A stretch of DNA of 64,000 nucleotides. Origin: Ditylenchus dipsaci. Lineage: Eukaryota; Nematoda; Chromadorea; Rhabditida; Anguinidae. The notes beneath the pieces were generated by a model, which saw only the letters and a list, made by a program, of their open reading frames with translations, did not search any database and was not told the DNA's origin. This document shows positions 21,038 through 31,266 of this stretch, piece after piece. The position numbers were made by a program, and so were the translations under genes. The stretch covers positions 310,001 to 374,000 of the forward strand of contig SADC01001297.1 of assembly GCA_004194705.1 (NCBI GenBank), given 5' to 3'. Position 1 is the stretch's first letter, and every line of letters starts with the position of its first letter.

Positions 21038-24000
21038 ATGCATATTAGTCGACGCCTCCAAAATATTGTCAAAATATGTTTGCTAGTCTTCGGTATTGTC
21101 TTCTTTGTTATTGGATTAGGTCTGTTGATGGCTGTTCCAGTCTTTGTGACTAGAGAAGTTGCTAAAGTGGACTCTTGCTTTTTTCCATTTTTTTTATAAA
21201 AATTACTTTTATAGCAAGACTACTTGGGAAGAGATGAGAACGGAACCGACAATTTAGTAATTTTTATTTTACCTCATTTAGAAGCTTCAGCGTTACTTAT
21301 TGTACTGTAGTCTGGGAGATACCGTACTCATTCTATTTATTCACCAACCCTAAATTTAAAATCATATTTTTAGACATTGTGGTTTTGATCCATTTTTGAA
21401 AAGTGCTCCTAGGCAAGTAACCCTTTAACTTGTAGCTCATCTCACTGCCTATATTAGAGGTGATAGTTTGCCTGAGAGGCGTCTTCAAAAAGTAGGTCAA
21501 AAGCACAATGCCAAGAATACGGTTTTGAATTTGGGGTATAGGGTTAATAGGGTGAATACGGTAACTAACTAAATATTTGGACGTTTGACTTGAAGTAGAA
21601 GAATCAACCGATTTTGTAAATGCAAAGCTTTTTTGCAGCTAAATGGTTTTTTAAAGCTAATCGACTTTCATTTGCATCTGAAAGGCTTTTTTGCAGCTGA
21701 CAAAAAATTGCATTTTTAGATGCAAATAAAAGTCACTTACAAGGGAGGGACCCTGACTGCGACCTAGGGTTTTTTGATTATTTTTTATGCGCGTATTCTT
21801 GTAGAGCGTGCCCAAATCCCATGTGAATTTGGCTCCCCACCTCTGTAACTCAATAAAAATTTCCGGAATGACCCATGGCCCAAGGGTCGGCTATGAAAAA
21901 CCATGATAGGGGTATCGAAGTGTTTTTAGAAGTTTAAGTGACCCTTCTACCACATTTTGTGGACCTTCAGATCTGCGGAGCCAGATTTGTCAGGATCTTG
22001 GGGACGCTCTACAATAATACGCAGAAAAAAAATTGTGATCGAAGTTCCCCCAGGTCACAATCAGGGTCCCTCCCTTGTTAGCTGCAAAAAAGTGTTTTTA
22101 GTCGCAAAAACAGTTAGATGCAAAAAACTCTTTTAGTTGCAAAAAACTTTGCGCATTTTATAATTAATAAAAAATGGGAAACTTTTTGCTAGTTGACTTA
22201 AGAAAAACCATTATAATAATTATTTATGGTTATTTGTAGGTTCTGAAGAGTTTTCGTAATCCAGAATATGCCGTTTTTCTTGATATCTGGACATTTTCCG
22301 TTCAAAATGCCGCACAAGTGGTCGGTGGTGCTAAACTGTGGTTGTAGAAAAAGGTCCCTATGTTTTTGTGTAAGCATGATAATTTAGAGTCATTTATTGT
22401 TGTGTTTTTGACTTGCAGTGAGACTCAAGCCAAAAACTTCCTTGAATTTTCACACAATGACACTAGAGTGTTATACCGTAACACGCGCACTTATCACTAC
22501 AGTCAACAATTGTCGTGTGACAACTGTAGTCTGGGGGACAGAGTGGTTGTTCCCAACCTTATTTTCCAGGTAATCTATATTTTCGAAATTATAAGTCCAT
22601 TCATTTTTTTCAGAAATTAGTAGATATTGCTCTGCAATCCGAAGCCAAGCGGTTTGCCATAGAGGAGGTGAATTTGCAACTTAGACCGTATAAAAGATAT
22701 ATTTATTAAGTGACATACATTTTAGGTGCTCAAACTCAAGGGAGAATCCGCATTTATCAATGTTCCTGTGGAGAATTACTTTTTGATGTAAATATTTTTA
22801 TTTTAAACGATGTCAAATTAGGCTATATTCTTTAGTAAATCCTATTCTTAGCAATTTTTTTAAAATGGGTATCAATGTTTCGACTTGTTTCGGCCGTTTT
22901 CTGCTTGTGCTTGGGCCCCTGGGCGTACCGAAGAGGAAGGAGGCGGGTAACCGGACTAACCCCTCCTCCACGTCCGGATTTTTTTATCAATGATTAGCCC
23001 CTCGTATAAATTCCTGTGTAGGCATGCCTTGGCTCAGGGTAAGCTAACGTACGTTAGGACCGATTCAAACAGTTTTTATTAGTTCTTTCGTAGTCCAACT
23101 GCGCTTTAGCACGAGCCGAAAAATCAACAGGACATCAAGTTAAAAATCAGTACATATCCTGGGATAACGTCTTAGGGTGCGCTCACAACACGTCCGCATC
23201 CGCTTCCGCATACGGATGTATTGTGAGCACCCATCCGCATCTGCGCGCTCACGCTCACTTTTCCGATCAATACTCTTGACAATACATGCATTTAGAGACT
23301 TTTTTGCCCAGCTCCAGTGACCGAAATGGCATAATATCGGTATACCCCCGGCACTCAGTCATTTCATGAAAACAAGATTAAAAACATGTTTCCTATCGTT
23401 TTTACTATGATTTTTACCTTAGGAGTGGTTTTGGCCGGATTTCAGGAGAGGGCCCGCAGCCGAATAAGTACCGAAAATTTGTGCAATGAGTAACCTTGCA
23501 AAACTACAGGGTTACAAGGATCCGATTGTAAGCAGCATCTGTGACCACTTTTTGATGCGATCCATCTGTGCGTCTGCTGGAATCCCCGACAGAGTAGGAT
23601 TGCTTTACAAGGTTTTAATTATTTTCTCACATCTTATGCTCCTAAACTATTCTGCTCTGTTTTCCAGCAAAACAATACTGATGATGGACTTTATGAGGTT
23701 TTTAAAAACAAATTAAGGTTGAAAATTTAGTATTGTTTTAGATAAATGCAGGTGTAGACTCAGTGTATAATTTGGGCAAGCTGTATTCCTGGAACAATAT
23801 GTCTGTACTTACAAACACTGCTTGGTATGGTCCTCAAGCAAGAATGTAGGCATTATATTAGTTTGTGTGTTCAAACAAATATCTGATAATTGTTTGTAGG
23901 ATCAATGGAAGTGATGGTAAGAGAGACTACACATACTTGTAGTCATACTTGTGTTTACTTTCAAATATATTTTTCAGGACAACTATTTCCACCCAATCTT

Positions 24001-27000
24001 TTCCTAACCAAAAATCTAGAAATATTTGTGGGTAAAATTTCGCGGTAGGTTTGTTGATTCATTGGATTAATTGGTTTTAATTATTACCCTACAGGTACAA
24101 TTTTTTGCAGTAGCTTAAAAGTTGCAAGGATTCCGATCCTCCAAGTCGGTTTTTTAATTACACTGATTCAAACCGTTCACTTTAGCCTTTAAAACTTTTT
24201 TGCGGGAAATTGAAAAATCCTCAAATTTTGCTAGAAAACCGTATTCCAAACTTAAAATGGCTTCCAGTTTTCTAAATTCTGTATTTAAAAAATTTGATCT
24301 GTATTTTTTGAAAGGGAGATCCTCAGCTTCCTATTGGTGTGGAACTCACCCTCTGTAATACAAACCTCGGCATCTACATACAAAAAGAAGTTCGTTATAG
24401 CTTTTTGCCGTCTATTTGATGTAAATTCTGGACTATCGAAGGACCTGTATAAATTTTTGAAGCTACTTGCATATAAATCCAACGCTCCTCCGAAATAAAC
24501 TTTTTAAAAGTGTTCCCAAACGCCTTATATCGACCTTAAATCACCTCAGGAGTTCAAAAAAGACATTATTTTTAGGTTCTGGTCAATAAAAAATTAAGCT
24601 TTGGCATTTCAAAATTTTGCTATTCGCCTGTTTTTCCATGTTTTCCAACATAGGGCTTGGCAAAAAAACAGCCTCTATGTGCATTTTTATCATGAGTCTT
24701 GCTCGGAATTACGTCTAAGGTGAGTGAGTGCGTGCATCTCTAACCCACCAAGCCCTTTTTAAAAGGAAAAGTTTAAAATCTGATATTTACGGCCCAAGTC
24801 TACTTTTCAGTTTTACGTCGAATAGGCTAATAATAAATAATGCTAAATAGAGTTATGTTAAATAGAGCGTGGACTGTATCAGTGAAAAATTCTGACCTTT
24901 GGAAAGGTTGCGCATTTTATATTGATTTAAAAATAGTGTTGAAAAGTCTCGTAGGTAATTTTTATTCTCTAAATACGATAAAAAACCTATTTGACACTTC
25001 TACATAAAAAACTAAATTTAAAGAAAGGCTTTTTTGATCAAAAATGGACCAAAATATTGATTTGTCTTGGTACCCCAAGGCAAAAGCTTAAACTTTGGTC
25101 GAATTTCTCTTTTTCCAAAATCGATTTTTTATTTATGACAGGGTCAGAAAGTGGTACTTGTGCACTTGGAGTGGGGGGGGGCAGCCTTTTTTGGTTAACT
25201 GTAAATATGGTTTAAACGTCTCCTAAGTAATTTTTATATGCCAGAAACGATAACAAAGTTGTTTCCTGACAATTTCCGCACTAAAAAGTAAAGTTCTCAA
25301 AAAAAAGTTGGCTACCAAAGATTGCAACCAAGCCCCCTGAGCCCCGAAGGGGGCTCAGGGGCTTGGTTGCTTGGGTTGAGATGCGCACACCCACATACCT
25401 TAGACACAAATCACTCGGAGTAACTCTGGGTGCATAAACACAATATGCATACCAGAGTTTTTTTATGCAGTAGGCCCATCTAACAAAACTATGTTCAAAT
25501 TCCATCTTTTTTGGTTTTTTTAAGATGTATAGGTACCCTTTTTGGTATAATTACCTTGGGGGAGCAAGGCAGTTTGTCAATCTTTGGTAACGAATTTTTT
25601 TTGAGAACTTCATTTTTTAGTGCGGAAATTGTTAGGAAACAACTTTTTTATCGTTTCTGGCATATAAAAATTACTTAGGAGACGTTTAAACCATATTTAC
25701 AGTCAACCAAAAAAGGCTGCCCCCACTCCAAGTGCACAAGTGCCCAGAAAATAGCTTTAATACAGGGCACGTAACTCAAATTTTCGAAAAAAGGACATTT
25801 TGGCCATTTTTGAAGGAAAAGGGTAATTTGATCCAGTGCTTATTGCTATTTCGAAGCGATAAAAAAAGATTTTGACTAAAAACATCGGAAATAAAAAAGA
25901 TTTTGGGTCCCAAAAAAAAAGGATAAATCTTTTTAAAAAAGACATATACGAGCCCTGCTTTAATATCATTTTTAGTGTATAAAAGTCACTTACGAAATGT
26001 TTAAAAAACCTTTCTCAAATCAATATTAAATGCGCCCCGAATTTCAAAAGTGCCGACAATTTTTTTACAAATTGTATGATTTTAAGTTTAAAAAGTGTTT
26101 CGAAATGCTTCCTCAATGTTTTTTTTTTATCAAAAAATAGCTTTTAACAGATTTGGGTCACTTTTAAGGATAAGGCAGTTAAAAAGAGCAGAAGTACCTA
26201 AATTACTAAAAATATATTTATAAATTTTTAATTACAGTTCGCTAGAGATGGAGCAAAGTGGATATGCAGAAGTGGATGACCTTCCAGCCTTCAAGTACAT
26301 CCCTGCCAAATCCATGAATTCGGTGGCCATTCAACGAGCCAAAGGCTTTTGCAACCCAGACAGTCCTCGTTTTTACAATGACACCAATGTGCAGGAAGGT
26401 GGCCACTTTTTATACTAGATTTTTATTTATTAATTGCCGCTGTTATTTTATAGAAGGCTGTGCACCAGCAGGTTTAATGGATGTGAGCAGTGTGGAGCCA
26501 GGCAACCCGCGCATCTACGTCTCCCAGCCCCACTTTTATAACTCACCCAAAGAACTGGGCGAATCCATTGTTGGCATAGCTGGAGCATCTCTGGAAAATG
26601 ACCAGACTTTTTTCAACATTGAACCCCTAACTGGAGTCATAGTGAGTGCTGCTGGAAAGTCTCAACTAAACGTGGGTGTAATCAAGGGAAACTTGAGGTT
26701 CTTTTTAAATTATTAACAGTTTCGGAAGAAACATCAAAAAAGATTTGTTGCAGAGCCTTTGCAAATATGAAAGATTTAATTGTGCCAATTGTGTGGATGA
26801 ATGAGGTGGGTTAAATGTCTTAGTGCAGACTACTCAGCTACTCTCTGTAATACACGAGCATCCCCCATTATGCTTTTCACCAATTTCACCCACATTCTGT
26901 CATACAATTTATTGCCATCAATTTGTAGCCTCTGCGTGGTTACCTTCCTGAGGGCAGCCTATGAAATGGGTTAAAAGCACAATTAACACTATTAACACTC

Positions 27001-28438
27001 TAAAGGCCGAGAAGCAGTTTTACTTAGTTGGACTCAGAATTTAATGATGAACACGATAGTGCCGGTCCTTCCCGCTTCAATGATGGGTTGAGTAGGTGTA
27101 AAAGGGTCCAGAAGGTAAAGAATTGTGCGTGATCAAAAAAGCTGAGTGGGTAAACCCTTGATTCTGACACCCGATTCGTGTTCAGCGTGGTTAGTTTGCA
27201 TGTAAAATTGCTTTTTAAATTCTAAGGTCACTGTTAAATTTCGAATTTCGCTCAAGTCAATAAACATTAAACATTGGTTTTTAAATGTTCCAATCTTCAT
27301 TGTCCTGAGCGGAATTTAAATTTGACAGTGATTTTATAGTTTGAAAAGCAATTTTACATGCAATCACGCACGATCAAGCACGAACCCAGTGTCAGAATCG
27401 ATGGCTTAGCTACCCAGCTGGATTTTGACCATGCACAATTCGCTACCTCCTGGACCCTTTTACACCTACTTAACCCATCATTGAAGGGGAAAGGACTGGC
27501 CCCATCGTTTCCAGCGTTGAATTTAGAGTCCAACTAAGTAAAAGTGATTCCCGGCCGTTGGAGTGTTAAGGGGTGCACGCCCAGGTATATCTTAGATGTC
27601 AGTGGCTTGAACACAATGCAAAGACAGTTTTCAAAAATTTTCATGGATTTCTCACTATAATGTTTGCGGTACAACCATATATCGTTTATTTTAAGTTCCA
27701 AAGTGAAAAAATTGTCGGTGCTCGAAATCTTATAAGCGAAAAATAAGATGACACTTTTCAATAAAAGAAGTCCCTAAAAGTCCTCATTTTTTAATTTTGA
27801 GATCTTTACTTCTGTATGGTTTCTGACCATTGGCCCCTAGTAAACATTTTTAATCTTTGTTTTTCTCTTTCCTCAACTCATTAGAGATTTACCGATAATA
27901 ATTCTTGTTACCCAAAAATACTCAAGAAGCTCGAAATCCACCCGAAGTTTCCTAGAATTTTTATAAGATCATAAGAGGGGCAGGTCACTTATATACTTCA
28001 TTTCTTAAAAAACAGACCAGGCCCGACGGACGGTGCGGTTGCTATGGTCGCTTGATGAGCCTTAAACTTTTTTTACTTAATTACACTTATTGCAGTCAGC
28101 CCTGATAGATGCAGGCACTAAAGCTCAAGTGATGAGAGCTGTCTCGGCTATTCACCTTACCTTTGTTTGGGGTGTAATTCTCATTGCACTAGGAGCTTCG
28201 CTGGTGTTCACTTTCGCAGGTGTCGTGGTGTTCAGCAAGTATATCAACAAGGTTAGCCATCTACAAGCCCTCCTAAGTTTACAAGCACTTAGTTTAGACA
28301 TCACAAAATCCAGCATATGATCCTTTGGCAAATGACACTGATAGCATTTCCTCAAATATCCACCACACACCGGTCGCTATTCAGCCAGAGACCTTTGCAC
28401 AAACTCCAGCAGTTCTTCAGCCAGTGCCGCAGTTGTAA
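21038..28438 (+). CDS. CD36/SCARB-family scavenger receptor, gene 2
   Basis: Second two-pass CD36-family protein, tandem to gene 1. Exons: 21038-21166, 21215-21256, 22240-22369, 22419-22569, 22614-22667, 22726-22787, 23510-23611, 23668-23697, 23742-23845, 23900-23916 (17 bp), 23978-24044, 26238-26398, 26454-26697, 26754-26805, 28096-28251, 28298-28438; about 547 residues. Seen: N-terminal helix (residues about 12-36), WTFSV, GPYVF, VPNLIFQ, GYKDP, NMSVLTNTAW, MINGSDGQLFPP, SRSLEM, GFCNPDSPRFYN, CAPAGLMDVSS, VSQPHFYNSPKELGE, IEPLTGV, C-terminal helix at about 469-495, then a 46-residue tail with NPAY. The cysteine usual before the RS motif and the one after DVSS are both missing. Two one-base losses break the frame: near 22336 (AAACTG for AAACCTG-like) and at the 23510 acceptor. 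Family assignment is firm; ligand unknown. Confidence 0.92.
21590..22145. repeat. Palindrome in gene 2 intron 2
   Basis: Inner arms about 21735-21830 and 22000-22080 share AAGGGAGGGACCCTGACTG and TTGTAGAGCGT. Outer zones iterate GCAAAAAAGC/TTTTTTGCAGCT words. The intron is otherwise AT-rich. Confidence 0.7.
22788..23509. other. Gene 2 intron 6
   Basis: Holds a GC-richer stretch (22890-22980) and a remnant of a GC-hairpin-cassette arm at 23258-23340 (CGATCAATACTCTTGAC, GCATTTAGAGAC). A short iterated word GCATCCGC lies at 23190-23250. No exon seen. Confidence 0.5.
24045..26237. repeat. Gene 2 intron 11 with fold-back elements
   Basis: Contains a half cassette at 24660-24760 and a fold-back element at about 25200-25745. 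The latter's arms share AACGTCTCCTAAGTAATTTT, CACTAAAAAGTA and GTGCACTTGGAGTG. Its centre is the hairpin CAAGCCCCCTGAGCCCC at 25327-25372. The plan matches 296-945 and 17065-17690. No exon seen between 24045 and 26237. Confidence 0.75.
26985..27540. repeat. Palindrome in gene 2 intron 14
   Basis: Left arm words (GACTCAGAATTTAATGATG, GATGGGTTGAGTAGGTGTAA, AAGGGTCCAGAAGG) pair with the right arm (CTCCTGGACCCTTTTACACC, ACCCATCATTGAAG, GTCCAACTAAGTA). The inner part, GATTCTGACACCCGATTCGT, is related to 18195-18215 in gene 1. Confidence 0.75.
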
Positions 28439-28556
28439 ACACTTCGTGTCGGGTCATTTTAATTATTTTTGTCACTTAAAATTGTTCTATTCATTCATAA
28501 TATCTTGTAAAAGTAGCAGATTTGCAGTTATTTCACAGAAAAACGCATTAAGTATA

Positions 28557-28860
28557 CATATAACACGCCTCAAAACAAAAAATTCTACCATCGAGGCCAA
28601 TTGGGGGTAAATGGCATATTTTGCCCAGGGCATTTTGGCTGTGCCACATTGCCCGGGCAGTTTTGCTGTGGGATTTTGCCCTAAAAAGCTTAAAAAGTGC
28701 CTTGAAAAATCCCAACTGATGGGTAAATGGCATATTTTGCCCGGTTTCGGGGCTAAATTCCACAGCCAAAGTGGCCGGGACAAAACGGCGCAGCCAAAAT
28801 GCCCGGGCAAAAAGGCTCAGCCTCGATGTTCAAAAATTTTGTTTCGAGGCGTGTTATATG
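28557..28860. mobile_element. Palindromic MITE just after gene 2
   Basis: Ends CATATAACACGCCTCAAAAC and its complement ending GAGGCGTGTTATATG. The interior iterates words such as GGCATATTTTGCCC, CATTTTGGCTGTG and GCCCGGGCA. It begins about 120 bp past the stop codon, so it may overlap the 3' UTR. Target duplication unclear. Confidence 0.75.
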
Positions 28861-29198
28861 AGTACTTCTTGCTGGTTGGAACCTCGGCCTTTTTGATTTA
28901 ACATTTAAAGCTTTTGAATTATGAATTTTCATAAAATGAATTTTTCATAGAAAATGTTATATGCGTAGACGTTTTCCAGTTTTTGGCAAATTTTTTGAAT
29001 TGGCTCCTATTTTGGTGTTTCTTTTGTGCTTTTCGCAGTTGGGGACACACCTTTGAGCCCGCTCGAACGTGTGCTGGCCTACCCTGAGCCTAAGTCTCAG
29101 TTTAAAAAAAACATAGTTGAAGGAAAAACACGAAAAATAAAACACTAAAATGGGCGCAAATTCAAAAAAATGTCCCTAAGGCTGGTAAAGGTCACTAT

Positions 29199-30305
29199 TA
29201 GAGATGATGACGATCGATTAATCGCACCTGCGATTAATCGCAAATCGCACCAAATTTGGCAAAAAATAATCGCATCGCATAATCGCATGCATGCTTTTGA
29301 AATAATCGCAAATCGCAATCGCAATTTGAGAAATTGCACGATTAATCGCAAATTTTGCCATACTGAAAAATTTTACCAGCAAAATTACTTTTAGTAATGG
29401 ATGGAACTTTTTTTACCGCAAAAAACTTGGAAATTACTGCAAAATATTTTTTCTCACCGTAATGTGATCTTCCGGCAAAATACTTTTCTCACCGCAAAAT
29501 ACTTTTTTTCTTACGCAAAAATACTCTTTTCTCATCGCAAATTTTTTTAATCAGAAAATAACTTATCTCGCTCAAAATCTCACCCAGAGTGGTCAGAAGC
29601 AATTGAAAGATGGTTTTTAGGATTCACTAAAAAGGAGTCAATTTTTCGCGAAAACTCGATTTCACGCATCAGTATCCCACTTTAATCGGCTTAATCGCTG
29701 AGAATCTAACTCTAAGCCATTCTCAACCACCTTAAAGCATCCTAAACTGTTCTAAACCAGAATGTAAGTATTCTGAAAAGTCTGAAGGGTGGTTCAGAGC
29801 GGTTAAGGGTGAGATTCTTAGCTATCGAGATGACCAAAGTGTGATTCTGATGCGCGCAATAGAATTTTCGCAATAAGTTCACCCCCAAAAAAGCAGCTTT
29901 TAAGTGCTTTTGACCACTCTCGGGTGGGATTCTGAGCGATCCAAGTGATTTTCTGACTAAAAAATTCAAATTCCCGCGAAATTTTGACTAAAAATCCTTG
30001 ATTTTCTCAACAATAATCTGAAGATGCTTAACTACAGGTACTTATTGTTGATAGTTGTCGCAAATGTCCACGTTTACTTTAAATAAAGCTTTTGTTTGTG
30101 CATAGTGTTAAAAGTTTTGATTTCTAGGAGCTAAAAGCAAAAGTAATCGCATAATCGCGCGATTAATCGCACCTGAATTTTTTTGCGATAATCGTTGCGA
30201 TTAATCGCATTTAATTTTTTCAAATAATCGCAATCGCAATCGCATCGGGTTAAGACCAAAATAATCGCAATCGCATAATCGCAAAAGGCCAAATCATCAT
30301 CTCTA
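29199..30305. mobile_element. hAT-type non-autonomous element, word AATCGC
   Basis: Perfect 12-bp terminal inverted repeat TAGAGATGATGA / TCATCATCTCTA, flanked by identical 8-bp duplications GTCACTAT (29191-29198 and 30306-30313). The subterminal zones at both ends iterate ATTAATCGC and AATCGCAATCGC. The interior shows a second repeat, GCAAAATACTTTT. No transposase; length 1,107 bp. Confidence 0.9.
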
Positions 30306-30450
30306 GTCACTATGCTGAAATTTTAAAATCTGAACAGTAATTTGAATAGTTGAATAGAAATCGAACTTTTCAAAAATACGGTGATCATTAGGTTCCTGCC
30401 CTGGCTGAGTTTAATTTTGGAATAGACCGTGCCAATTTCAATTTGACATA

Positions 30451-30628
30451 CAGTCGAACCTCTCTATAGTGTACACCCAAGGGACCGAGCCCAGGTGTAC
30501 ACTATAGAGAGGTGTACACTATGGAGAGTGTACACTACAGTCGAACCTCTCTATAGTGTACACCCAAGGGTGTACACTATAGAGATGTGTACACTATGGA
30601 GAGTGTACACTATAGAGAGGTTCGACTG
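30451..30628. mobile_element. TA-flanked MITE, word TATAGTGTACACC
   Basis: TA at 30449-30450 and 30629-30630. Ends CAGTCGAACCTCTCTATAG and its complement. The word recurs seven times. An internal copy of the whole left end starts at about 30538, so the element carries a partial internal duplication. Confidence 0.85.
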
Positions 30629-30632
30629 TATG

Positions 30633-31060
30633 ATTGTGAATTGAAATCATGTCCTGAGAACAGATGGCATCTAATCATGTCTAAAAATATTTATTGAAAT
30701 CGTTTGACTGAAACCCGTGTCGAGACTGACTAAAAAACTGCTCCAGTCTAAGTTTACTACCGTGAACTTTCTAATAGTCGGTCCCCGCCTCCATCCAAAA
30801 TTGAGTTTTTGGCACTTTGTTTTTGATCACCTTTTTGCGTATCGCTCTCAAGCAAGCTACACTCTCCCCCCCTTAACTAGTGAAATGAGGCAAGATCAGT
30901 ATTTAAAAAGTAGGTAAAAAACAATGCCATCGACACTGTTTTGACTTTAGGATGGGTAATGATAATTAGGGAGTTTGTGGTAACTTTACTTACTTCTCCC
31001 AAAAAAATAAGAAGTTTGTGCTTTTATATTGTCGAGAAATTTATTATTTGCCGTAATAAA
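30633..31060. other. Spacer downstream of the receptor gene
   Basis: No gene recognised. It separates the MITE from the presumed 3' end of the minus-strand receptor. Confidence 0.5.
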
Positions 31061-31078
31061 TTTATTTATTTATTTATT
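31061..31078 (-). promoter_or_regulatory. Candidate polyadenylation signals of the receptor gene
   Basis: Overlapping AATAAA hexamers on the minus strand (TTTATT repeats on +), about 190-205 bp past the receptor stop codon. Position and sequence fit, but AT-rich DNA makes chance occurrence likely. Confidence 0.35.
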
Positions 31079-31266
31079 GTTTTGTAAGCAGATTTTAACA
31101 AACGAATTAAAGAGAAATAAAATTTTGCACACAAAGCTTTAACAAGAGTAGTAGTAGACCCGTATATTCTGCACTTATTGTTGTGTGTGAGCTGCACCAT
31201 AGGAAGGGGAAGAAGCAACTTGGCAATACTCCTTAATTTTGTGTCGAAAATACATCAGCAGTTGTG

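Noticed and set aside
24045..24135. Extra gene 2 exon after a CCTACAG acceptor at about 24094
   Set aside because: The frame reaches a stop after a few codons. Joining 24044 directly to 26238 keeps phase and conserved sequence (SRSLEM).
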